Source: UBA11512 sp964623895
GTDB lineage: Bacteria; Bacillota; Clostridia; Oscillospirales; CAG-272
Direction: 5' to 3'
NCBI GenBank assembly: GCA_964623895.1
Contig: CAZUWA010000022.1
Coordinates: forward strand, 1-26,307
DNA length: 26,307 nt
This document shows, in pieces, positions 7,732 through 14,432 of this stretch (the stretch's first letter is position 1; each line of letters starts with the position of its first letter). The notes beneath the pieces were generated by a model. It searched no databases. It had not been told where the DNA came from and worked only from the letters and a program-made list of their open reading frames with translations. The position numbers were made by a program, and so were the translations under genes.

Positions 7732-7760
7732 TTGGCAATTGCGGAATATTATGTTAAATT
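7732..7760 (+). promoter_or_regulatory. Possible promoter of the CxxC protein/lipoprotein pair
   Basis: TTGGCA (7732-7737), a 17-bp spacer and TAAATT (7755-7760) match sigma-A hexamers at five and four positions. It is the only reasonable plus-strand promoter I see before the two broken genes, but it would leave a leader of about 130 nt. Confidence 0.3.
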
Positions 7761-7895
7761 AAGTATGCAGAAGAGTGATTATTTGGTGATGTTCCACATG
7801 AATTTACAGCGCACAGTCCCCAAATGTCGTTCTCATGGGAAATTATGCGTTGTTGTGCATTTAGGTTGAAATATTCAAGAAAGGCGGTGAAACCG

Positions 7896-8050
7896 ATGTG
7901 CTGTTCTATCTGCCAATTTCGAAGAGCAATGCAGTAGAAAAACTTGAAGAAATATTTTGTGCGGAATGTCGCACGAAATTGACGGAATCAAGCAAAGATG
8001 TATTTTTTTCACCAACGAATGGCGTACCACTTCAAATGATAGAAAGGTGA
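7896..8050 (+). pseudogene. Frame-broken small CxxC/CxxC protein gene
   Basis: From the ATG at 7896 (ribosome site AAGGCGG, 8 nt upstream) the frame reads MCCSICQF and stops at 7935. A different frame then continues from about 7898 to a TGA at 8048-8050 and contains FCAECRTKL. Adding one T to the TTT at 7917-7919 joins the two into a single 51-aa protein with two CxxC knuckles about 27 residues apart, the pattern of a small zinc-binding protein. The next ATG (8057) follows 6 bp later and its ribosome site overlaps the end of this frame, as in an operon. Either the gene is decaying or a base was lost in sequencing. Function unknown. Confidence 0.5.
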
Positions 8051-8056
8051 CTATTT

Positions 8057-8710
8057 ATGAGAATTGATTGTTTAAAAAGCACTTTACAACATTGACGGCA
8101 ATGTTGTTGAGTAGTGTGTTTCTGCTTTCGGGCTGTACAAATGTTCAATCGACGCTTACATCTGATTCTCCTTCTCTTTTACCCTCTCCCTCTTATTTAC
8201 CTTCTCATTCTCAGTCTTCTTCCATTATCTCCGACATGCCAACGCAAGAGATCGTTTTTTCTACCAGAGAATCGGTAATCTACGATTTGAAAAAATTCCA
8301 GAGGTTGTATATGGGAGTGATGGTTCGTATGGGGTGTGTATAAAGAAAGTGCCATATAGTGGTCTGTATGCATCCGGTACGAGTCCTATTGTTTACATAA
8401 ACCGAGTTATGGGGAGCATCTTCCCTTATCATTAAGGTTTGTCGATGAAAGTGGAAAAGAAACGGAATACCATGGAATGCCGGCGACCGAATATCAATAT
8501 GAGAACGGAAAATATTATTATCAAAAATATACCGTGGACGGTCAGACCTACCATATAATGGTGTGGGAAAATACGGATGGTAAGATCGAAAGAGTAAATT
8601 GGGCAACTGATTGGAAGGAAAATGTAATTTATATTGATAATTATGGTATTATAACTCCGGCTAAATTGGAAGGTATATACGCTTTAAGAGTCGGATCAAA
8701 ACAGGAATAA
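8057..8710 (+). pseudogene. Lipoprotein gene broken by three frame shifts
   Basis: An ATG at 8057 has a good site (AAAGGTGA) but its frame stops after 11 codons. Shifting frame gives a lipoprotein signal peptide (FKKH, hydrophobic core, lipobox LSGC) and a Ser/Pro-rich linker up to 8343. A second frame continues about 8260-8435 and a third from about 8400 to the TAA at 8708-8710. Each junction can be healed by one extra base in a homopolymer (TT near 8068, T6 at 8255-8260, AAA near 8400), giving a continuous 218-aa lipoprotein. The mature part is rich in Tyr, Gly and Asp and belongs to no family I recognise. A strong terminator follows, so the transcription unit looks real. Confidence 0.65.
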
Positions 8711-8717
8711 TCGCTTG

Positions 8718-8758
8718 TGCCCCCCGCCTAGCCTTATAACAGAGTGGGGGCATTTTTT
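8718..8758 (+). terminator. Terminator of the broken lipoprotein unit
   Basis: TGCCCCC (8718-8724) pairs with GGGGGCA (8746-8752) and is followed by six T bases. The loop is long (21 nt), but the GC-rich stem and T-run are clear. Between here and 8892 I see no gene. Confidence 0.75.
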
Positions 8759-8892
8759 GTGTCTTTAGGCTTGGAATGAATTTCTCGTTACCAACGGAAG
8801 AGAAATGCTTCGGCAACGATAAAAGAGGAACAATCTGAAAACGTAGTAGTATGATGATGAAAACAGGACAGACAGCAAGAATAGTAAGTCAT

Positions 8893-8920
8893 AAAAAGAC
8901 AGCCGCATAGTGCGGCTGTC
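8893..8920 (-). terminator. Terminator of the spoIIIA operon
   Basis: GACAGCCGCA and TGCGGCTGTC form a perfect 10-bp stem with a 3-nt loop, followed by TTTTT on the minus strand. It lies about 100 bp after the spoIIIAH stop; the 8921-9019 stretch holds no other feature I can support. Confidence 0.85.
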
Positions 8921-9019
8921 AGAGATTATAATGCGATGCCAAATTTTCTGAACTCCATTAGGAACTCTGTTTGTAATTCCACAGTTTAGGGACTATGCAA
9001 TCTACCGGTTTACCGATGG

Positions 9020-9676
9020 TTATGACGCTGCACTTGTTATGATCTTTTCGGTAATGCGCATTCCGGTAGGATCGACTCCGGTTTGCAAATAAATGATCTC
9101 CTTGATCTGCGCAAGTTCATTTGCCATCAGAGTATCTTCCGTACCTACAATAACGGTAACATTGTCTTCTGCAACCACGGCTACGCAGTGCGAAAAGCCT
9201 TTGCTCTTGACAAGCGTTTCAATGTTGCCTTCTGCTTCGATATAGGATGCGATGCGCGCAATTGCACTGCTTGCTTCCTGCTTATCGACTGAACTTGCAT
9301 CATTGTTTGCAAGACACATTTCATAGACTTCCAGCGCCTCGTCTCTTGCTTTCTGTCTGTCGGTGATTGCAATGGCGAAAAAGTCTTCTGCTTCTATTTC
9401 GCTTGATGCATCGACCGGTGTGCTTTCATTTGGAGAAACAGCGCCTGCCTGACCATCTGTTCCTTCCGGCGTTGCCGCATTTCCCGCCGGACCAAAGAGA
9501 AGCCAATTTACCCCAACTGCTGCACAGATGATGAGAACAGAAGCAGTGACGATCATGGTTTTTCTTCTGTTTTTTGTAAAGAAATTTCCGACTTTTTGCG
9601 GTATGTCTTTCACCTGCTCTGTAAAGGGGATCATTGCTTTTTCCACTCTTTGTTCTGTCGATTTTGTGATCTGCAT
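9020..9676 (-). CDS. spoIIIAH: Stage III sporulation protein AH
   Basis: A 218-aa bitopic membrane protein of the mother cell, the same length as the B. subtilis protein. SpoIIIAH forms the mother-cell half of the channel that meets SpoIIQ in the forespore. Residues 1-40 are cytoplasmic and charged, 41-61 form the transmembrane helix, then an acidic Ala/Gly/Ser-rich linker leads to a C-terminal ring-building domain of the YscJ/FliF type (about residues 120-218, with the VAVVAEDNVTVIV strand pair). The start at 9676 is fixed by AGGAGG 7 nt upstream; a longer frame exists but lacks a site. It is separated from spoIIIAG by 66 bp, the only real gap in the operon, which could hold an extra promoter. 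No SpoIIQ gene is in the window. Confidence 0.95.
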   Translation of the reverse strand: MQITKSTEQRVEKAMIPFTEQVKDIPQKVGNFFTKNRRKTMIVTASVLIICAAVGVNWLLFGPAGNAATPEGTDGQAGAVSPNESTPVDASSEIEAEDFFAIAITDRQKARDEALEVYEMCLANNDASSVDKQEASSAIARIASYIEAEGNIETLVKSKGFSHCVAVVAEDNVTVIVGTEDTLMANELAQIKEIIYLQTGVDPTGMRITEKIITSAAS

Positions 9677-9742
9677 GATATATCCTCCTATGGAAAATCG
9701 TTTTTCTTGATACACTATATTCCGCTTTTTTACTGAGTATTC

Positions 9743-10117
9743 CTACGAACGTCCCTCTTTTAAAAGTTTTTCAAAGTCTTCGGAGGATGAGGAAACATGC
9801 ACACGATTGGTCGGAACACCGAGACTTTTTGAAACAAGTTGTGTTACTTCCGAACGCACAAGCGGATCATTTGCGCCGGTACACACAACAGCTACCCCTG
9901 CGACATTTCCGTCATCTGTGTAGCAGATTTTCACGACTGCCTTTCCGACACCTTCACTGTATTCTAAAAAACAAGCGAGTTCTTCCTCCGCTTCAGATTT
10001 GTCTTTAGACGTCAAATTTGTAAATGGCTTAAATATGAACTCTGAAAAGCAAAGCAACAGTCCGATTACAAAGGCAACGATCAAAACAGTTGGTACTTTA
10101 TGATGTGAGTTTTTCAA
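9743..10117 (-). CDS. spoIIIAG: Stage III sporulation protein AG, short form
   Basis: A 124-aa SpoIIIAG, much shorter than B. subtilis AG (229 aa). It has one N-terminal transmembrane helix (about residues 10-27), then EELACFLEYSEGVGKAVVKICY, and the conserved C-terminal ring-building block GVAVVCTGANDPLVRSEVTQLVSKSLGVPTNRVHVSS. In B. subtilis AG forms a large 30-subunit ring with an inserted beta-rich region between the two halves of this domain; here only about 10 residues separate them, so that insertion appears absent. The start overlaps the end of spoIIIAF by 20 bp. The reading frame is intact, so the shortness is not from a visible frameshift. Confidence 0.85.
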   Translation of the reverse strand: MKNSHHKVPTVLIVAFVIGLLLCFSEFIFKPFTNLTSKDKSEAEEELACFLEYSEGVGKAVVKICYTDDGNVAGVAVVCTGANDPLVRSEVTQLVSKSLGVPTNRVHVSSSSEDFEKLLKEGRS

Positions 10118-10568
10118 GATAGACCACCTCTATGTTTAGTTCTTTTAAGCAATTGTCGATTTTATCGCGGTGCAGAACTGCCGTTATCGTGTACAGTTCT
10201 ACTTGAATTTCTTCTATCAAAAACATCTGATCCTCACAGGATACTTTTATCGAAAGGGAAAGATCATTTTCGCTCATCCCCGTTTCCTTGCAAATATATT
10301 GAGAATAACTTTCAGTCAGTCTTTTAGAGGCTTCCTGTTCTACGCCTTTGATATATGTGCTGTAGTCGGCATTTTCTCCCGATATTTCCGGCAGTTTAAA
10401 GAAAAAATCGGATGAAAAAACATTTTTAAGCGGCGAAAAAAGTGCCAACAGAAAGCACAAAGAAGCCAGATAACGAAAGAGGTTTTCACATTTCTTTCCG
10501 GATAGAAGAAATGAGCAAACACCGTTTATAACGGTTAAAAACAAGATCGGAAGAAAATAATTTTTCAT
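10098..10568 (-). CDS. spoIIIAF: Stage III sporulation protein AF
   Basis: A 156-aa membrane protein (about 206 aa in B. subtilis). Two N-terminal hydrophobic helices (about residues 4-22 and 30-48) are followed by a soluble domain that has a ring-building-like fold in structures of the family. The FLLALFSPL motif between helix 2 and the soluble part is typical. Sequence conservation in AF is low, so identity rests mainly on topology and its place between AE and AG. Start and stop overlap both neighbours (4 and 20 bp), indicating coupled translation. Confidence 0.88.
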   Translation of the reverse strand: MKNYFLPILFLTVINGVCSFLLSGKKCENLFRYLASLCFLLALFSPLKNVFSSDFFFKLPEISGENADYSTYIKGVEQEASKRLTESYSQYICKETGMSENDLSLSIKVSCEDQMFLIEEIQVELYTITAVLHRDKIDNCLKELNIEVVYLEKLTS

Positions 10569-11566
10569 GAAACGGTAAAAAAGGAAAGCATGGAAAAGGA
10601 CAGTGCAAAAAGAAGATCAGCAAGGGAAACAAGAGCTATTATCCCTCCGATCACGGAAGATGCACAATGAAAAACAGAGAAAAGGATCTTTGAACCGCAA
10701 GCGTCGGACATTGAGGCGGCGATATCAAAGATTATTTTCTTAAAAAGCAAGGATAAGAGTTCAGGTAACAGCATTAAGAGGATCACACCAACGCCCAAAA
10801 CACCTATAGAAGAGCGGAGCATATCTAAACTGCTCAACAGCGTTTTGGATGACTCGGCGATGGTTTGCCCAACGATCGGAACGACACCTGCGGCTGTGAA
10901 TCGAAACGCACGAAGCGAGAGACTGTCTGCTTTGGATGCAATGACATTCTGAAAGGCGAGCATGGTAAGGATCCCCGTGGTTGAAAGCCCCATAAGCCAT
11001 AAAAAAACATTTTTGATTTTGGATGCGAAGGTGGAAAGTCCGGCATTAGCTGTAATGATCGAGAAAAGATCAAAGGTAAAAGAGATCTTCAAAAAAGGGA
11101 AGAGCATGCCGAGGACAAATTGAGATAAAAATGAAAGGAGCATCGAAAGCGAAAGCCCTGAGAGCGAAAAACTGTTGACTGCACCCATAGACAGTAAGAC
11201 TCCTGAAAGGGCAGGCAAAATGACGGTGACAAAGGCAGTCAATTCTTGAAGATGTAGTTCTGCATCAGAAAAAACTTGATAGATCATCGGTATGACCGCA
11301 AAAAGACCGCTGAGAAGGAAGCAAAGTTGTAAAATCGTTCTCGTGTTTTTTTGCGATGATGCTTCCTCAAAAGCGGCAAAAATGCCGCACAGTGCCACCA
11401 AGGACAGAAGCGGCACCAGACCGCTTCCTTCTTTGACGACTGTTTCTTTAATAAGTTCTAAGATATAATTAAAAAAACGATCAATGCTTGCAATCGCAAA
11501 AGACCCGTTTTCCGAAAAAAGTTCTTTATATTCATTCGGGAGCAGTTCGATCAGTTCTTCATTCAT
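10565..11566 (-). CDS. spoIIIAE: Stage III sporulation protein AE
   Basis: A 333-aa polytopic membrane protein, the largest membrane component of the SpoIIIA complex and suggested to act as an export-gate or permease-like part. At least seven hydrophobic helices are visible, with the conserved stretch RFTAAGVVPIVGQTIAESSKTL near residues 220-241. B. subtilis AE (399 aa) begins with a cleavable signal sequence and a longer extracellular N-terminus; here the protein starts MNEELIELLP, without a signal peptide, and is shorter mostly at that end. Its ATG overlaps the spoIIIAD stop in an ATGA. Confidence 0.93.
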   Translation of the reverse strand: MNEELIELLPNEYKELFSENGSFAIASIDRFFNYILELIKETVVKEGSGLVPLLSLVALCGIFAAFEEASSQKNTRTILQLCFLLSGLFAVIPMIYQVFSDAELHLQELTAFVTVILPALSGVLLSMGAVNSFSLSGLSLSMLLSFLSQFVLGMLFPFLKISFTFDLFSIITANAGLSTFASKIKNVFLWLMGLSTTGILTMLAFQNVIASKADSLSLRAFRFTAAGVVPIVGQTIAESSKTLLSSLDMLRSSIGVLGVGVILLMLLPELLSLLFKKIIFDIAASMSDACGSKILFSVFHCASSVIGGIIALVSLADLLFALSFSMLSFFTVS

Positions 11567-11940
11567 AAAATGTCCTCAAACAGAGAAAACATCTCCTTCC
11601 AAAGAGGAACAGAGAGAAGCAATATAGCTACTTTCACAGAAATATCCAGTGCAGAAGCGAGAGCACTTTCTCCTTCTTTTCGAAGGACTTCGTTGGTAAC
11701 CTCTCCGCACATTCCGATTGCGAATGCTTTGATAAGGCTTTCACTTCCTTTAAAAGTGTATTTTTCAAGCAGCAAAGAAAAGTCCTCCCATATCCCGGCA
11801 AGGGATAATATAGCAGGTGTGAGAATCAAAATCGTTCCGCAGAGAGAGAACATAGCCGCCAACTCTTTTCGATCCCTTCCAATCAGTTGTGTGGCACCGT
11901 AACACAAGAAGGCGATTCCGCAAAGCGTTATTACATTCAT
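11563..11940 (-). CDS. spoIIIAD: Stage III sporulation protein AD
   Basis: A 125-aa membrane protein (133 aa in B. subtilis) with helices at about residues 3-20, 28-48 and 95-115. The motif KAFAIGMCGEVTNEVLRKEGESALA is the recognisable AD signature: a polar loop followed by a helix carrying the C-G-E. The start at 11940 is chosen because its ATG overlaps the spoIIIAC stop codon (ATGA); a longer frame upstream only reads through spoIIIAC in another frame. AC and AD are thought to form an inner-membrane platform similar to FliQ/FliR-type export parts. Confidence 0.94.
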   Translation of the reverse strand: MNVITLCGIAFLCYGATQLIGRDRKELAAMFSLCGTILILTPAILSLAGIWEDFSLLLEKYTFKGSESLIKAFAIGMCGEVTNEVLRKEGESALASALDISVKVAILLLSVPLWKEMFSLFEDIL

Positions 11941-12131
11941 AGTCCAAACATGTTGCGTATGGTGGTGAACAATTCCCCCACCTTTCCGATGAGCATTGCC
12001 AAAATCAAAAGTATTCCTGCGATTGAGATCCATGTTGCCAGTTCGTCTCGTCCGGTTTTTGATAATATTTGATGGGCAATGGCTACGAGGATACCCATTC
12101 CGATAACTTTTAACAGTAAAGTGATCTCCAT
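11937..12131 (-). CDS. spoIIIAC: Stage III sporulation protein AC
   Basis: A 64-aa protein (68 aa in B. subtilis) with two transmembrane helices separated by a short polar loop (SKTGRDELATWIS), resembling FliQ-like proteins of type III secretion. It starts 6 bp after spoIIIAB and has no obvious ribosome site, so translation probably depends on coupling to spoIIIAB. Confidence 0.94.
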   Translation of the reverse strand: MEITLLLKVIGMGILVAIAHQILSKTGRDELATWISIAGILLILAMLIGKVGELFTTIRNMFGL

Positions 12132-12137
12132 AGTTTG

Positions 12138-12608
12138 TTAATAGAGCAGTAAAAACAGCAGCGCACCGATGAAAAATCCGACTGTAGAAGCAACACGGCG
12201 TTTTCCCGCAATTTCCTTTTCGCTTTTTTCAAAAATTGTTTTTGCTTTTTTCACCATCAAATCCAGATGTTCTGTTTCTTCACGATATTCTCGTGCGCCG
12301 AGTCGCTCAAAAAATGGTAAAAAAAGCGCTGTATTTTCTTTATCCGATTCTAATAAATCTTGAAACGCGGATCGGTAATCTCCCGAAACAAATTGTTCCT
12401 GCTGTTTTTCTGAATGATAATCACGAAAAGATAAAAAGCACTCCGGAAGAGGTGTGCGGTTGTATACGATTTCACTTTGCAAGTGCATTAAAAGCATATA
12501 AATCAGCTTTATGCCGGTTGCCCTTTTTTTATATCGGTAAGAGGTATACAATCCGACTGCAAAGCAGGATAGAAACAGCAATCCTGCACCGATATGTCTG
12601 ATATTCAT
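12138..12608 (-). CDS. spoIIIAB: Stage III sporulation protein AB
   Basis: A 156-aa membrane protein (171 aa in B. subtilis) related to the GspF/PilC platform protein of type II secretion. An N-terminal helix (about residues 6-23) is followed by a cytoplasmic helical region with LIYMLLMHLQSEIVYNRTPLPE, the best-conserved part, and a C-terminal helix (about 140-155). Start overlaps the spoIIIAA stop by 4 bp. It would link the ATPase SpoIIIAA to the membrane channel. Confidence 0.94.
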   Translation of the reverse strand: MNIRHIGAGLLFLSCFAVGLYTSYRYKKRATGIKLIYMLLMHLQSEIVYNRTPLPECFLSFRDYHSEKQQEQFVSGDYRSAFQDLLESDKENTALFLPFFERLGAREYREETEHLDLMVKKAKTIFEKSEKEIAGKRRVASTVGFFIGALLFLLLY

Positions 12609-13468
12609 TGTTCTTCACCGTGCTTGTCAAAATAGCGAAATGACATTGTCGTACCTTTTCGTTCGATCAGTACATAGAGAGAAAAAATGCCACTGTCGAC
12701 CAGTTTAGCTATTTCCGGCTTTTGTCGTAGTTCTTCTACCGATCTGCCGTGTGCAGAAGCAAGAACAGGTACTCCGGCAGGCGCGCAGGAAAGAAGGATC
12801 TCTCCTTCATCCGCGCCGATCTCATCCAAAACCAGGTAATCGGGACAGGCAGTCCGGACTGCAATGGCGATCGCTTCTTTTTTAGGGTAGTATAGATACG
12901 GGCACAGTCCCGGGCATTCATCCAGTGAGAATGATAATTCTCCACGTTCATCTATAAGCGCAACGATCTTCGGCGGTTTTCCGCAGGAAAGTGTTCTTGC
13001 CAGTTCGCGCAATACTGTTGTCTTGCCGACGCCCGGTGGAGAAAAGAGAAGAACGCCTTTCGAAAGACCGGTTGATTTCATCTTTTCATAAACGGGTGCG
13101 GCGCAACCGCGTATCGCGTGGGGGATTCGCACCGAAAGAAATGAGATGTCTTTGACAGACAGAATATGTATGCCGTCTGTAATGGCTCTTCCTCCAATTG
13201 CCACACGAATACCTCCTTGAAGGGGAAGATAACCGCATTTCATGCTCTCAGAAAAACTGTAAAGCGAGCGATCGGTGAGCATTCGCAGAGTTTCTTCCAT
13301 CAGCGCTTCCGTGCAGATCAGATGTGTGCCGTAAAGCCCAGTTTGATCTCTTAAAAGCAGTTGACAGCCTTTGCGCATCCGAATTTCTTCCGGTAGATTA
13401 TTTTGATTAAACAAAAGAAAGACAGCCGAAGGAAGGTGTCCTCTTAATATTTCCATAACGTCTGTCAT
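12605..13468 (-). CDS. spoIIIAA: Stage III sporulation protein AA, secretion-type ATPase
   Basis: A 287-aa cytoplasmic ATPase (307 aa in B. subtilis) of the GspE/PilB-related family that energises the SpoIIIA channel in the mother cell. Walker A is SPPGVGKT at 143-150 and Walker B is YLVLDEIG at 211-218; IDERGE at 172-177 and an ASAHG motif near 237 complete the site. First gene of the eight-gene operon. No usable ribosome site stands at normal distance from its ATG: the nearest AAAGGA is 17 nt away but is perfectly placed (6 nt) for a four-codon mini-ORF whose stop overlaps this ATG. A sigma-E-type promoter lies just upstream. Confidence 0.96.
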   Translation of the reverse strand: MTDVMEILRGHLPSAVFLLFNQNNLPEEIRMRKGCQLLLRDQTGLYGTHLICTEALMEETLRMLTDRSLYSFSESMKCGYLPLQGGIRVAIGGRAITDGIHILSVKDISFLSVRIPHAIRGCAAPVYEKMKSTGLSKGVLLFSPPGVGKTTVLRELARTLSCGKPPKIVALIDERGELSFSLDECPGLCPYLYYPKKEAIAIAVRTACPDYLVLDEIGADEGEILLSCAPAGVPVLASAHGRSVEELRQKPEIAKLVDSGIFSLYVLIERKGTTMSFRYFDKHGEEQ

Positions 13469-13491
13469 GACCGATTCATATACCGTCCTTT
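13465..13491 (-). promoter_or_regulatory. Mini-ORF (MNRS) and ribosome site coupled to spoIIIAA
   Basis: AAAGGA (13486-13491 on minus) precedes an ATG (13477-13479) by 6 nt. This ATG opens a four-codon frame, M-N-R-S, stopping at 13465-13467; the stop overlaps the spoIIIAA ATG as ATGA. Ribosomes could load on the mini-ORF and restart on spoIIIAA. The arrangement is seen directly; the mechanism is inferred. Confidence 0.5.
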
Positions 13492-13504
13492 CGTTCGTTG
13501 ATAT

Positions 13505-13533
13505 ATCATATGTTGCGTGGACAAGGGATATGA
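13505..13533 (-). promoter_or_regulatory. Candidate sigma-E promoter of spoIIIA
   Basis: On the minus strand TCATATC (13527-13533), a 14-bp spacer and CATATGAT (13505-13512) fit the sigma-E consensus (about KMATATT and CATACAAT): six of seven and seven of eight positions. The B. subtilis spoIIIA operon is known to be sigma-E dependent. The site falls exactly between the spo0A terminator and the operon. Confidence 0.65.
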
Positions 13534-13543
13534 CTGTAGAAAG

Positions 13544-13574
13544 AAAAGATGCTGTTTTTCAGACAGCATCTTTT
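13544..13574 (-). terminator. Terminator after spo0A
   Basis: AAAAGATGCTGT and ACAGCATCTTTT form a perfect 12-bp stem with a 7-nt loop, beginning 3 bp after the spo0A stop. The A/T ends make it usable in both directions. It separates spo0A from the spoIIIA promoter. Confidence 0.88.
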
Positions 13575-13577
13575 AAA

Positions 13578-14357
13578 TCATGACAGTTTGTTCGTCAGTC
13601 TCAGGTTATCGGCGATCATCGCAATAAATTCACTGTTGGTGGGCTTGCCCTTGTCGGTCTGGACGGTATATCCGAAGAAGGAATTCAGTGTATCAACATC
13701 ACCTCTGTCCCATGCCACTTCAATTGCGTGACGAATGGCGCGTTCCACTCTTGAGGAGGTCGTACCGTATTGCTTGGCAACAGTCGGATAGAGCACTTTT
13801 GTAACAGCATTGATAACATCCTTGTCGGAAATGACCATTAAGATCGCGGTGCGCAGATACTGATATCCTTTGATGTGCGCGGGTACGCCAATTTGATGGA
13901 TCACCTTTGTTACTTGTGTTTCAAGATCTGCGCCTTTGTTCTTGGCATTTTGTGTAATGCCGCCGCCGCGCAGACGATTACGGTAAAGCCGTTTGATCCG
14001 TGCAGATAGATATTCATAATCAACCGGTTTTGTCATGCAATAGTCGGCACCCGATTCGATCGATTCCTCAAAAATATTCGGATTGGGTGTTTCCGAAAGT
14101 ACTATGAAAGACGGAGCGCTGTCAGGATGAAAAGACATTTTAAACGCTGATTGAATGACCTGCACGCAGTCCATTCTATTAAGCCAAACATCAAGTATCA
14201 CTACATCCGGATGAAATCTGTTGATGATCTTCAAAGCATCTTCTCCGGTTATCGCTTCTTCAAAACGGGTATATCCAAGTTCGGACAACGAGTCTTTTGT
14301 CTCCCTTCTGAAGTCGTTGTTTTCGTCAGCAATCAATATTTTCAGACTATGTTCCAT
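13578..14357 (-). CDS. spo0A: Sporulation master response regulator Spo0A
   Basis: A 259-aa Spo0A. The receiver (about 1-125) keeps the phosphorylation core: D11/E12 acidic pocket, D56 as phospho-acceptor, S88 in the Thr/Ser position and K110. The loop after D56 reads VWLNRMD instead of the usual IMPHLDG, and other receiver positions are also divergent. The C-terminal DNA-binding domain (about 145-259) is nearly canonical, with IGVPAHIKGYQYLR, the recognition helix SSRVERAIRHAIEVAW at 201-216, and KPTNSEFIAMIAD. The start at 14357 has GAGG about 8-10 nt before it; a longer TTG frame would begin inside that site. Unlike many Clostridia, spoIVB is not upstream; instead spoIIIA follows. A promoter with a possible 0A box lies upstream. 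Confidence 0.97.
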   Translation of the reverse strand: MEHSLKILIADENNDFRRETKDSLSELGYTRFEEAITGEDALKIINRFHPDVVILDVWLNRMDCVQVIQSAFKMSFHPDSAPSFIVLSETPNPNIFEESIESGADYCMTKPVDYEYLSARIKRLYRNRLRGGGITQNAKNKGADLETQVTKVIHQIGVPAHIKGYQYLRTAILMVISDKDVINAVTKVLYPTVAKQYGTTSSRVERAIRHAIEVAWDRGDVDTLNSFFGYTVQTDKGKPTNSEFIAMIADNLRLTNKLS

Positions 14358-14421
14358 ATATTCTTCCTCTCTTTCCCTCAAGAAAACGGTATTACCGAGT
14401 ATTCACTGTATCTCGGTTCTT

Positions 14422-14428
14422 TTTGACA
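14422..14428 (-). promoter_or_regulatory. Possible 0A box at the spo0A start site
   Basis: TGTCAAA on the minus strand, in the context CTTGTCAAAAA, resembles the Spo0A-binding consensus TTTGTCRAAAA. It overlaps the predicted transcription start, a position suited to autorepression. A seven-base match alone is weak evidence. Confidence 0.35.
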
Positions 14429-14432
14429 AGAG

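Noticed and set aside
8775..8818. Imperfect inverted repeat (CGTTACC with GGCAACG) downstream of the broken lipoprotein
   Set aside because: Short, asymmetric and with a large loop; not distinguishable from chance.
9677..9742. Possible sigma-F/G promoter in the gap before spoIIIAH (GGAATA and GAATATAGT)
   Set aside because: The -10 does not match the sigma-F or sigma-G consensus well enough, and the spacing is uncertain.
14400..14430. Sigma-H promoter for spo0A as in B. subtilis
   Set aside because: A GAAT occurs near 14400 but no AGGAWWW element stands at proper distance.
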